Assembly: GCF_905171765.1 (NCBI RefSeq)
Contig: NC_053398.1
Span: 43,554,323-43,618,322 of the forward strand
DNA: 64,000 bases
From: Bufo bufo
Lineage: Eukaryota > Chordata > Amphibia > Anura > Bufonidae
Reading direction: 5' to 3'
The notes beneath the pieces were generated by a model. The model made no database searches and had not been told where the DNA came from. It saw only the letters and a program-made list of their open reading frames with translations. Position numbers and translations under genes: made by a program. Shown here in pieces: positions 33,560 to 43,199 of this stretch. Every line of letters begins with the position of its first letter. Position 1 is the stretch's first letter.

Positions 33560-34640
33560 TGTGTAGTGAAGTGTGAAAATTACAGCCCTTTTTGTCGTGT
33601 ACTATTAGTGGAAAAAGTAAATATATATTTGCCACTCAGCGGTGCAGTTATCTGTCCTAAAGCCCTTTTTCCATGTATTAGTGGAAAAAGAAAAAATATA
33701 TTTGCCACTCAGCGGTGCAGTTATCTGTCCTAAAGCCCTTTTTCCATGTATTAGTGGAAAAAGGAAAAATATATTTGCCGCTCAGCGGTGCAGTTATCTG
33801 TTTTAAAGCCCTTTTTTGCGTGTATTAGTGGAAAAAGGAAAAATATCTTTGCCACTCAGCGGTGTGAGTGATATATTCTAAAGCCCAGTTTGCCATGTAC
33901 TATTGGCGAAATAAAAATATATTCGCCGTTCAGCGTTGCACTTATCTGTTGAAAAGCCTTTTGTGTAAAAATAGAAAAAAATTAGGGCTTAATTGCCGTT
34001 CAGCAGTGCAGTGAGATATTTTACAGCCCAGTTTGCCGTGTTTTACAGAAGAAATAAAAATATATTCGCTGTCCTGCTTTGCACTTATCTGTTGAAAAGC
34101 CTGTTGTGTTATTTAAAAGTGTAAAAAAACTAGGGCCTAATTGCCCTTGTGTGGTGCAGTGCTATACTCTAAAGCCCAGTTCGCCATGTATTAGTGGTGA
34201 AATAAAAATATATTCGCCGTTCATCGTTGCACTTATCTGTTGAAAAGTCTTTTGTGTAAAAATAGAAAAAAATTAGGGCTAATTGCCCTTGTGCGGTGCA
34301 GTGAGATATTTTACTGCCCAGTTTGCCGTGTATTACTGGAGAAATAAAAAAATATTCGCTGTCCTGCTTTGCACTTATCTGTTGAAAAGCCTGTTGTGTT
34401 CTGTAAAAGTGTAAATAAAACTAGGGCCTAATTGCCCTTATGTGGTGCAGTGCTATACTCTAAAGCCCAGTTTGCCGTGTATTACTGGCGAAATTAAAAT
34501 ATATCCGCGATTCATCGTTGCACTTATCTGTTGAAAAGCCTTTTGTGTAAAAGTAGAAAAAAATTAGGGCCTAATTGCCGTTCTGCAGTGCAGTGTTATA
34601 TTCTAAAGCCCAGTTTGCCCTGTATTACTGGCGAAATAAA
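33560..34640. repeat. Internal tandem array of the hAT element
   Basis: Units of about 80 bp (TGCCACTCAGCGGTGCAGTT, 33600-33860) pass into units of about 145 bp marked by GCACTTATCTGTTGAAAAGC at about 33938, 34080, 34227, 34370 and 34517. One more unit follows the insertion at 35390. Confidence 0.85.
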
Positions 34641-34644
34641 AATA

Positions 34645-35375
34645 CAGTATTTTTCGCCCTATAATACGCACCGGCTTATAAAACGCACCTAGATTTTAGA
34701 AGGGGACAATAAGAAAAATTATATTTTTCATTACACCGCAGGTCAGACCACCAATCAGACCTCAGCTCAGACCCTAATGTAAATGACCCCCAATCAGACC
34801 TCAGATAAGAGCACCATGCCTCTCATCAGCCCCTATATCAGTCCCCATGGCTCTCATCAGCCCCCATTATCAGCTATTATGCCTCTCAGCTCCCATTATC
34901 AGCTTTTAAGCCCCCATTATGCCTCCCCATTATTAGCCCCCATTATCAGCTTTTATGCCCTCATTATCAGCTTTTAAGCCCCTATTATGCCTCCCCATTA
35001 TCAGCTTTTATGCCCCCATTATCAGCCCCCATTATCGGATTTTAAGCCCCATTATCAGCCCCCATTATCAGCTTTTAATCCCCAATTATGCCCCCAAAAG
35101 CCTCATGTTTTCTAAAATAAAAAAATACTTCTCCTGCTCCTGGACGCTGCTGCTCCTCTTCATCTGGCTGTCGGCTGTGCTATGTGAACCGGCGCGCACA
35201 GCGTAATGTCACAGAGCGACGCACGCTGTGCGCAGCCCTGCACAGCCGGCAGCCGAGGACCAGGAAGTGGCGAATACAAAGCCTTCACCACTTCCTGGTC
35301 CTCCGGTACTAATGAAGCACTTTCATAATGGGGATTTATCCCCCACTAATGCGACTTATGGGGCAAAAAATACAG
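34645..35375. mobile_element. TA-flanked non-autonomous DNA element in the array
   Basis: Ends CAGTATTTTTCGCCCTATAA and the complement of GGGGCAAAAAATACAG are flanked by TA, interrupting an array unit that otherwise reads AAAAATATATTCG. The interior is a CCCATTATCAGC simple repeat plus a GC-rich block. The terminus resembles mariner/pogo-like families. Confidence 0.7.
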
Positions 35376-35780
35376 TATATTCGTCGTTCATCGTTGCACT
35401 TATCTGCTGAAAAGCCTTTTGTGTAAAACTAGAAAGAAATTAGGGCCTAATTGCCATTCAGCGGTGCAGCTATATGTGGTAAAGCACTCTTCGGGGGAGG
35501 GACCGAATTACGTAGTGGTGAAATTTTTTATGTGAAACACGCTTTTTTGGGGAAAATTGATGGGTGATAGTAGACTTTCTTCTGTATGAACTGAATTCCA
35601 TTATCCTTTCATTGGTGAAATTTTTTATTTTAACCAGTGGCGTACACACAATCCATGGGGCCCCGGTGCGAAACAGATCCATGGGGCCCCCTCTCTGTCG
35701 ACGCTACCCCCCCAACCCACCGCCACCTCCCCAACCTGCCTTCACCCCCCGCCGCACGCGCTTGTGTGTGTATGTATGAG

Positions 35781-35787
<7 letters not shown>

Positions 35788-35816
<29 letters not shown>
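35788..35816. repeat. (TA)n microsatellite
   Basis: An uninterrupted TA run follows a (TG/TA)-rich stretch. The Tc1 element is inserted at its right edge, in keeping with TA target choice. Confidence 0.9.
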
Positions 35817-35819
<3 letters not shown>

Positions 35820-36810
35820 TCACCTAAAGAATTATTAGGAACACCTGTTCTATTTCTCATTAATGCAATTATCTAGTCAACCAATCACATGGCAGTTGCT
35901 TCAATGCATTTAGGGGTGTGGTCCTGGTCAAGACAATCTCCTGAACTCCAAACTGAATGTTAGAATGGGAAAGAAAGGTGATTTAAGCAATTTTGAGCGT
36001 GGCATGGTTGTTGGTGCCAGACGGGCCGGTCTGAGTATTTCACAATCTGCTCAGTTACTGGGATTTTCACGCACAACCATTTCTAGGATTTACAAAGAAT
36101 GGTGTGAAAAGGGAAAAACATCCAGTATGCGGCAGTCCTGTGGGCGAAAATGCCTTGTGGATGCTAGAGGTCAGAGGAGAACTGATTCAAGCTGATAAAA
36201 GAGCAACGTTGACTGAAATAACCACTCGTTACAACCGAGGTATGCAGCAAAGCATTTGTGAAGCCACAACACGCACAACCTTGAGGCGGATTGGCTACAA
36301 CAGCAGAAGACCCCACCGGGTACCACTCATCTCCACTACAAATAGGAAAAAGAGGCTACAATTTGCACAAACTCACCAAAACTGGACTGTTGAAGACTGG
36401 AAAAATGTTGCCTGGTCTGATGAGTCTCGATTTCTGTTGAGACATTCAAATGGTAGAGTCCGAATTTGGCGTAAACAGAATGAGAACATGTATCCATCCT
36501 CTGATGGCTACTTCCAGCAGGATAATGCACCATGTCACAAAGCTCGGATCATTTCAAATTGGTTTCTTGAACATGACAATGAGTTCACTGTACTAAAATG
36601 GCCCCCACAGTCACCAAAGGCCCTGGATGTGCATCCCTCAAATCTCCATCAACTGCAAGATGCTATCCCCTCAATATGGGCCAACATTTCTAAAGAATGC
36701 TATCAGCACCTTGTTGAATCAATGCCACGTAGAATTAAGGCAGTTCTGAAGGCAAAAGGGGGTCCAACACCGTATTAGTATGGTGTTCCTAATAATTCTT
36801 TAGGTGAGTG
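35817..36810 (+). mobile_element. Tc1-like element C1 (deleted)
   Basis: Ends CACTCACCTAAAGAATTATT and exact complement are flanked by TA; 994 bp. It is a close sibling of the element at 42132-43181. Confidence 0.93.
35965..36778 (+). pseudogene. Tc1 transposase C1, frameshifted and twice deleted
   Basis: It starts MGKKGDLSNFERGMVVGARR. An 8-bp deletion relative to the sibling shifts the frame near 36174. The reading then continues through WSDESRF and FQQDNAPCHK. A second deletion removes the third catalytic motif, so SPK joins directly to ALDVHP. It also shares the large NENM/YPSSDG deletion seen in the sibling copy. Confidence 0.9.
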
Positions 36811-36814
36811 TATA

Positions 36815-37110
36815 TATTATATACTATATATCACTATATACAAGAGGATGATATACGGTATAACATCTTGTATATAGTGATATAGTGGACCACGCTGATG
36901 ATATAACCTGGGTATCTCCTGTATATAATTATGTATGTACAGCTGGTATAAGTTATACATCTTGTATATAGTGATATGGAGCATGCTGGTATAACCTGGG
37001 TATCTCCTGTATATAATTATATATGTACAGCTGGTATAAGTTATACATCTTAATATACCAGACGATGTATAACTTATACCAGGCCAGCTCACATATAATA
37101 ATAAACAGAA
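36815..37110. repeat. AT-rich tandem repeat, about 105-bp units
   Basis: ATAACCTGGGTATCTCCTGT and AGCTGGTATAAGTTATACAT recur about 105 bp apart, with ACATCTTGTATATAGTGATA between them. Confidence 0.75.
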
Positions 37111-37769
37111 CATACCAAGGCCAGATAGTAACTCTTACCTAAGCTGGCTCTGGCTGAAAGCTGCTGAATCGACCTGCTGAAATTCAGTGGCAACTGGCAA
37201 GGCTGAATGCTGGAGGCTGGCTGAGCTCAGTGTGGGCTCTGGCTGGCTGAATGAGCGCTGCTCCTGGGCCTGGCTCAGGCTGACAGAAATATCTGGCAGA
37301 GAGAGAGAGAGAACGAGGTGAGGTGGGGTGAGTGACTGTAGTATAGAGTCAGACTACTGGGAAAGTGGGCAGTGGCAGACTAGCAGTGGCTCCTGCGCTC
37401 CTCTGTTCCCAACTTCCTGCCGGATCTGCAGCGCTGATAACTTTGTGATGTCACGTAAGCAGGCAGTGTGATCCGGACATGCTGCCAGGCCCTGCACCCT
37501 GCCATTGGTACTTTAAGTGACTATGCCTGAGCCGGACCCGCCATCCCATCATCCATAACAACAAAAAAGGGGGACTTCTGGCCATCCATCCTGGCCTTGC
37601 GCCGGACCAGGAGTCTAATAACCGGACATCTGGTTACCCTAAGAGCAGCAGGGGCAGAAAGATTGAGGCCAGCAGCAGACATTTCAGTCAGATTAGAGCC
37701 AAAGCTGTAATCTGACTAAAATGGCTGCTGCTGGCCTCAGTGAGTCTCTCTGCCACTGCAGAGAGACCT

Positions 37770-38035
37770 CATATCAGCCAACTCAGCCCCCATCAGACCT
37801 CAGATCAGCCCAAAGACCCCCACTCAGCCCCCATCAGACCTCAGATCAGCCCAAAGACCCCCACTCAGCCCCCATCAGACCTCAGATCAGCCCAAAGACC
37901 CCCATCAGCCCCATCAGACCTCAGATCAGCCCAAAGACCCCCAGTCAGCCCCCATCAGACCTCAAATCAGCCCAAAGACCTCCATCAGACCCCCACAAAG
38001 CCCCCATCAGACCTCAGATCAGCCAAAAGACCCCA
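37770..38035. repeat. Tandem repeat of about 41 bp
   Basis: Six imperfect units contain ATCAGACCTCAGATCAGCCC. The Pro/Ser-rich frames it generates are repeat artefacts, with no conserved start or domain. Confidence 0.85.
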
Positions 38036-38746
38036 CTGAGCCCCCATCGGCTCACATCAATCAGCGGCGGCAGCCCAGAGTGATCCCTATTCTCCCAGGC
38101 CCCAATACCTACCTGTTCTGCACCGCGGGGCTACTCTTCCTCTTCGGGCCGCCGGCAGAAGTTGCGCTCTGCATCTCTCTGTCTGTCTTCCCAGCCGGCA
38201 CTGCACTGCAACGTGCAGCGTCAGGTCATAGTGCGCGCACTACGTTCTGACGCTGTAGGCGCTCAGGACAGTGAAGCAGCGGCCGGGGAGGAGGCGGGCA
38301 CGAGAAGCAGTGGGCGGTGGGCCCCGCCCCCAGGTACACACAGCACTACAGCAGGAGACCCCTGTATGTACACCACTGACTTCAACCATGTTTTCTTTGG
38401 GAAAATTGATGGGTGATTGTACACATCCTTTTGCGGCATGGACCGAATTACGTAGTGGTGACATTTTTTTGTGAAACAGGCTTTTTTGGGAAAAATTGAT
38501 AGGTGATAGTAGACTTTCTCCTGTATGAATCGAATTCCATTATCCTTTCATTGGTGAAATTTTTTTATTTCCACCATGTTTTTTTCAGGAAAATTGATGG
38601 GCGATTGTACACCTTCTTTTTGCGGCATGGACCGAATTATGTCGTCATGGGTCGTGCAGTAAACATAATGAAGATGCTGATGACAACACACCAGCAGACT
38701 TTGCCTTTACCATCTATTCACAATTAAATCAAGCAGCTTCACTAAG

Positions 38747-39128
38747 TTAAAAACATTCATGTGTTTTTATCTGCTCCATCTGCATTCGATCCCCACAGCA
38801 CACAAGATATGACACGAGAGCCTCTGCTTTGGAGTCCAAGTCCAGTTTCTTAAGATCAGGAGTTCCATCAGAATTGTGCATGACAATCTTGCTCCCTATG
38901 CAAAGCCATAACAAAAGGACTCCGTAGGCATACACATCAGAGGATGCCCCAATTTTATTCAGGAGCAGTGTACAGCGGGAAGCAAATAGAGGTGGCGGAA
39001 CTCCACTGCTCTGTATCTCTTGTGAAGTCAATGTCTCCAGCAATGCCCCTCTCGCGATCTACAGCAAATACATTATTTTCATGTAGAGATCCAAGAATTA
39101 TGTTGGAGGCATGTAGTGTATGCAAGCC
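38747..39128 (-). pseudogene. stk31: STK31 C-terminal kinase-like fragment
   Basis: STK31 is a germline kinase-like protein. The minus strand reads GLHTLHASNIILGSLHENN, VFAVDRERGIAGDIDFT, then after a 1-nt frame change NKIGASSDVYAYGVLLLWL and later KLDLDSKAEAL to THECF-stop. Residue pattern and spacing follow human STK31 as I remember it (GSLHxNNVFA, GDxDFT, SDxYAYGxLLLWL, AECF). It is intronless across this span, 5'-truncated and frameshifted, so a pseudogene. Confidence 0.82.
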
Positions 39129-39148
39129 ACATGTAGTGTATGCAAGCC
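39111..39148. repeat. 18-bp direct duplication at the STK31/hAT junction
   Basis: ATGTAGTGTATGCAAGCC occurs at 39111-39128 and again at 39131-39148, where STK31-like sequence meets the hAT transposase remnant. It may mark the insertion or capture breakpoint. Confidence 0.7.
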
Positions 39149-39850
39149 CCTCTCATCACTACTCACGCTGTTCTGCACCTGGTTTGCCTAGGCGAACAGA
39201 GTCATACAGGGGAGGAACTACTCCGTGTCCTTCAGCAAGAAATTAAATCCTGGCTTTCTCAACAACAACTCAAAATCGTAACCATGGTGACCGACAATGG
39301 CAAGAACATGGTGTCGGCGCTGCATCAAGGATGACTGAGCCATGCGCCCTGCATGGCACACGTGTTCAATCTGGTAGTCAAGCGGTTCCTGAAGTCTTCC
39401 ACCCATCTGCAAGACATCCTAAAAATGGCCAGGAAACTTTGTATGCACTTCAGCCACTTGTACACCGCAAAGCACACCCCCTTGAGTTGCAGCGGCAGAA
39501 TGGCATACCCCAACATAGGCTTATATGCAACGTTTCCAACCCTTGGAATTCCACCCTTCATATGTTGGACTGACTGTACAAACAGAGAAAGGCCATAAAC
39601 GATTTCTTGATGATCCAAGCGGACAGGAGTAGTCCCCTGTATAACTTCGATGTCAGCCAGTGGCAGCTCATGCGTGGCACCTGCCGTTTGCTCAGGCCCT
39701 TTGAGGAGGCCACGTTATTTGTCAGTCGCCAGGACTATAGGATGAACGATATCATTCCACTGCTTCATGTCCTGGAACAGATGCTGGTAAATCTGGTTTG
39801 TCAGGGAACTGGAGATGCTGCGCCTAGCAAGATGGCGGCAGAGTTTGATA
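39149..39850 (+). pseudogene. hAT transposase remnant
   Basis: Pieces in two frames read VTMVTDNGKNMVSALHQ, CMAHVFNLVVKRFLK, NSTLHMLD and LMRGTCRLLRPFEEATLF. These fit the RNase H-like core of BED-type hAT transposases (the C..H.LNL and WNST blocks). In-frame stops lie at 39335 and 39571, with a frameshift near 39480. The N-terminal zinc finger and C-terminal dimerisation region are missing. Confidence 0.85.
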
Positions 39851-39911
39851 CGATTGTCTTTCAATATCTCTGTTTACAGTCAGTGAACGAAGGCGCAGTC
39901 ATTTTCACAGC

Positions 39912-40877
39912 TTGAGGTATCCTCCCGGAAGCTTGACCTCTGCATGTCAACGGTCTGCATTGCAAAGCTTTTCTAAAAGAGTAATCCTGCAGTGCACCCC
40001 CTTGGAGGAAACTCTTGATTCAGCACAGGCTGCTTTGCTCCTTCAAAAACAATGGACTCTGTACAGCGTGACACCGATGTATAATTTGTCAGACACCAGA
40101 CTGAAAGAGTATTCCAAGCACCTCTCTGCCCACATAGCTGCCGAGAAGCAGAAGGGTCTTGCCATTGAAGTGGGCTCAGAGCTGAACCTAAAAGCCAAAT
40201 TTTCCTGTTTACCTGGACTCAAAGGAAAGGACAGAGATCCACTGGCTGTGCTCATACAGATTTCATCAAAGCCCCCACTCACCAAGGCAAGCACAGAGGA
40301 CCTGATTGTGTGGGCAAGTTGGTTCTGCGGGATGTACACAGAGGACAATCTATTGGAGGTGTTACCAAAGACATTTCCTTGCTTCCCGCTCTTCCTGTAT
40401 AACAGCTCACAGGCGCTCATGGCTATCGTAGGGACATGGTTCCAAAGAAACCTTGACTGTTGTTTGGGTAAGCTGGTGATCAGTTCTCTGGATCGTACTT
40501 GGCTAGCAGCGATGTGGACCGGGTATGACGTGTCTGGATCAGTGTCGGCCACAGAGCTTGTTTTCTCTGTGCCCGTTGAACCTCGCAAGGACATTTCTTA
40601 TGCAATCCACGCAGAGGACTTCAACATTTTATGGAATGATATTCGAAAATCAAAGGACGAGGTCACGTTGGAGGAAGTGGTCAATTTATTCCAATGTCTT
40701 TACTCGCATTTCTTCAGACACTTTAGAATCCACTTATCAGCGACCCAGCTCGTCAAGGTGACTGCATCTGTGGCATCAGCACATTGTAAAGGAAAAGTGA
40801 AGTTCCTCAGTAAGGCCTACCTAATCCGAGTGCTGGGAATCATCACGGAGCTGGCCATCAATAGCATCCAGTATTGA
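39912..40877 (+). CDS. cenpl: CENP-L retrocopy with open frame
   Basis: CENP-L is a constitutive centromere protein (CENP-A-associated complex, partner of CENP-N). This frame of 321 codons contains QKQWTLYSVTPMYNLSD, KQKGLAIEVG, WASWFCGMYTEDNLLEV, IGTWFQ-type VGTWFQRNLDCC, AAMWTGYD, CLYSHFFRHFRIHLSAT and VASAHCKGKVKFL, agreeing block by block with CENPL as I remember it. It is continuous without introns, has a 3'UTR, AATAAA and an A-rich tail, and lies inside transposon sequence, all signs of a processed copy. The first roughly 30-50 residues of CENPL are missing or altered. The frame is open upstream to 39849 and the true start is unknown. Whether it is expressed is unknown. Confidence 0.85.
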   Translation: MRYPPGSLTSACQRSALQSFSKRVILQCTPLEETLDSAQAALLLQKQWTLYSVTPMYNLSDTRLKEYSKHLSAHIAAEKQKGLAIEVGSELNLKAKFSCLPGLKGKDRDPLAVLIQISSKPPLTKASTEDLIVWASWFCGMYTEDNLLEVLPKTFPCFPLFLYNSSQALMAIVGTWFQRNLDCCLGKLVISSLDRTWLAAMWTGYDVSGSVSATELVFSVPVEPRKDISYAIHAEDFNILWNDIRKSKDEVTLEEVVNLFQCLYSHFFRHFRIHLSATQLVKVTASVASAHCKGKVKFLSKAYLIRVLGIITELAINSIQY

Positions 40878-41322
40878 ACACATAGATGACTCTCATCTCG
40901 TTCCTTGTCCACAATGTTCGGGACCCCCTGGACGTCTAAAATGTCTTAGACATGATCCCTGCAGTGCTTACTACATGTTATACAGCTTCTTACCGTTCTG
41001 TTACAGCGGCTGTGAGACCTGCACATACTAAGGCTTATTTATGAAGATTTTCGGGGGTTACCTGTACCGACCAGTTACCTTCCAGCTGTGATTGTGTAGC
41101 CTGCACTGTAGGAATGAGCTGGAGTTGGCTTGTTTGCTGGAGTGTCCTCCAGTTATCAGCCGTGACCCCATACATTTCTGAATTTCCATCGTGGTCACCC
41201 CAACACTGGTCGTCAATACATTCTTGTTGATGAAGCACTTTGTCTTTCTAGTTTGTTTTTTAAATCTTTTGGTTTTGCCCCTTCTGTGTTGTATTTTATG
41301 TGTGTTAATATCCTGTTTGTTG

Positions 41323-41328
41323 AATAAA
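41323..41328 (+). terminator. Poly(A) signal of the CENPL copy
   Basis: AATAAA lies 446 bp after the stop codon. About 20 bp later comes CAAAAAAACAAAATTAAA (41347-41364), a worn poly(A) tail expected of an mRNA-derived insertion. Confidence 0.75.
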
Positions 41329-41365
41329 AGTTTTTTTCTCCCCTGTTCAAAAAAACAAAATTAAA

Positions 41366-41751
41366 TTGGCTTGTGATTTGGTAGCCAAATGCAGGAGTGG
41401 GTGCAAAACACAGAAGAAATGCAAATATTCCATTCACGTGTCATCTCTGTTTTGGACCCACTCCTGTTTTTTTGGGCATTAGCAATACTGATGGATTACT
41501 GACCAAATATTGGCCAAGTGAAGGCGGATGCTCCACAGACAGGATCCGTTTTTTGGGGGTTATTATTCTGATGGATCAGAGGAAGGGCAAAATAATCAGT
41601 GACTTCAACACAAACTTACTGCTGACACCCTCTCCACTTTTTTTTTTCAGAACCCATTGAAAATGAATGGGTACAGAACTGGTCCAGATCTGTTCCGCAA
41701 AAAACGGAACAGATCAGGAAAGAAACAACGGACGTGTGAATGGACCCTAAG
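41366..41751. repeat. Harbinger-like MITE fragment(s) with TAA-flanked right end
   Basis: The right end GTGTGAATGGACCC precedes TAA, as in the MITE at 55860-56168. CCAAATGCAGGAGTGGGTG and GGACCCACTCCTGTTTTTT form an inverted pair near the left. The same pair appears at 63010-63100. The left terminus is missing. Confidence 0.55.
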
Positions 41752-42131
41752 GCTGAGTTCATACGTGAGTTATTTGGTCAGTTTTGGCCCCGTGACTGTC
41801 CAAATAAGTGAAGTGTGCAGTGATTCTAAGTGTGACGCCTGTTATCTGCATGTCATACGGACTCACAGTATTATTTCACTACCAAAGCAGGCTTCCTATG
41901 CGAGTTACTGCAAGGTACAGTGTTCTACACCACTATAAAAGCTCTCTGCAGCCAGGAAATAGCCATTTTTAATCTAATTTGCCGCAAATTTATTCGGATC
42001 AAACCGCAATTCGAATTTTTAAAAAATTCCCTCAACTCTACCCATAATGTTACACCGTTTGTTATCCAGTCGTTGTACAAGCTATTATTCAGTATGGTGG
42101 TATTATTTAGTCTCTGTATGTTGGTAATATA

Positions 42132-43181
42132 CACTCACCTAAATAATTATTAGGAACACCTGTTCTATTTCTCATTAATGCAATTATCTAGTCAACCAAT
42201 CACATGGCAGTTGCTTCAATGCATTTAGGGGGATGGTCCTGGTCAAGACAATCTCCTGAACTCCAAACTGAATGTCAGAATGGGAAAGAAAGGTGATTTA
42301 AGCAATTTTGAGCGTGGCATGGTTGTTGGTGCCAGACGGGCCGGTCTGAGTATTTCACAATCTGCTCAGTTACTGGGATTTTCACGCACAACCATTTCTA
42401 GGGTTTACAAAGAATGGTGGGAAAAGGGAAAAACATCCAGTATGCGGCAGTCCTGTGGACAAAAATGCCTTGTGGATGCTAGAGGTCAGAGGAGAATGGG
42501 CCGACTGATTCAAGCTGATAGAAGAGCAACGTTGACTGAAATAACCACTCGTTACAACCGAGGTATGCAGCAAAGCATTTGTGAAGCCACAACACGCACA
42601 ACCTTGAGGCGGATGGGCTACAACAGCAAAAGACTCCACCGGGTACCACTCATCTCCACTACAAATAGGAAAAAGAGGCTACAATTTGCACGAGCTCACC
42701 AAAATTGGACTGTTGAAGACTGGAAAAATGTTGCCTGGTCTGATGAGTCTCGATTTCTGTTGAGACATTCAAATGGTAGAGTCCGAATTTGGCGTAAACA
42801 GAATGAGAACATGTATCCATCCTCTGATGGCTACTTCCAGCAGGATAATGCAGCATGTCACAAAGCTCGAATCATTTCAAATTGGTTTCTTGAACGTGAC
42901 AATGAGTTCACTGTACTAAAATGGCCCCCACAGTCACCAGATCTCAACCCAATAGAGCATCTTTGGGATGTGGTGGAACGGGAGCTTCGTGCCCTGGATG
43001 TGCATCCCTCAAATCTCCATCAACTGCAAGATGCTATCCTATCAATATGGGCCAACATTTCTAAAGAATGCTATCAGCACCTTGTTGAATCAATGCCACG
43101 TAGAATTAAGGCAGTTATGAAGGCAAAAGGGGGTCCAACACCGTATTAGTATGGTGTTCCTAATAATTCTTTAGGTGAGTG
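42132..43181 (+). mobile_element. Tc1-like element C2
   Basis: Ends CACTCACCTAAATAATTATT and complement are flanked by TA; 1050 bp. By eye it is about 97% identical to C1 at 35817-36810. It sits just outside the 9.2-kb hAT. Confidence 0.95.
42280..43149 (+). CDS. Tc1 transposase C2, open frame with an internal deletion
   Basis: The frame of 289 codons is uninterrupted, with helix-turn-helix (SISQSAQLLGFSRTTISRV), first Asp (WSDESRF), second Asp (FQQDNAACHK) and Glu (SPDLNPIEHLWD) all present. WRKQNENM joins directly to YPSSDGY, whereas relatives have about 58 further residues there, including the MVWG segment. The core fold is therefore truncated and the protein is unlikely to be catalytic, despite the open frame. 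Confidence 0.88.
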   Translation: MGKKGDLSNFERGMVVGARRAGLSISQSAQLLGFSRTTISRVYKEWWEKGKTSSMRQSCGQKCLVDARGQRRMGRLIQADRRATLTEITTRYNRGMQQSICEATTRTTLRRMGYNSKRLHRVPLISTTNRKKRLQFARAHQNWTVEDWKNVAWSDESRFLLRHSNGRVRIWRKQNENMYPSSDGYFQQDNAACHKARIISNWFLERDNEFTVLKWPPQSPDLNPIEHLWDVVERELRALDVHPSNLHQLQDAILSIWANISKECYQHLVESMPRRIKAVMKAKGGPTPY

Positions 43182-43199
43182 TATAGTCACTAAATGTAT

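Larger units (their letters stand above)
35635..38378. mobile_element. Second hAT element nested in the 9.2-kb hAT
   Basis: Ends CAGTGGCGTACACACA and the complement of TGTATGTACACCACTG. The flanking octamers ATTTTAAC and ACTTCAAC agree at 6 of 8. The uninterrupted copy of the target at 38555-38590 shows how the outer sequence reads without the insertion. It holds a Tc1, AT-rich tandem repeats and a 41-bp repeat, but no transposase of its own. Confidence 0.65.
32878..42040 (+). mobile_element. 9.2-kb hAT-type element carrying host-gene pieces
   Basis: The left end TAGAGATGAGCGAATCG and the right end (complement TAGAGTTGAGGGAATTT) are flanked by GCCATAAT and CCCATAAT, an 8-bp duplication with 7 matches. 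A TATAAATA box lies at 33113-33120. The interior contains tandem arrays, a decayed hAT transposase (39149-39850), a TA element, a second hAT (35635-38378), an STK31 fragment, a CENPL retrocopy and a MITE fragment. No C-terminal hAT dimerisation region is seen, so it is not autonomous now. Confidence 0.75.

Noticed and set aside
37721..38083. Pro/Ser-rich open frames of about 100-120 codons
   Set aside because: They are translations of a 41-bp tandem repeat and occur in two frames at once.
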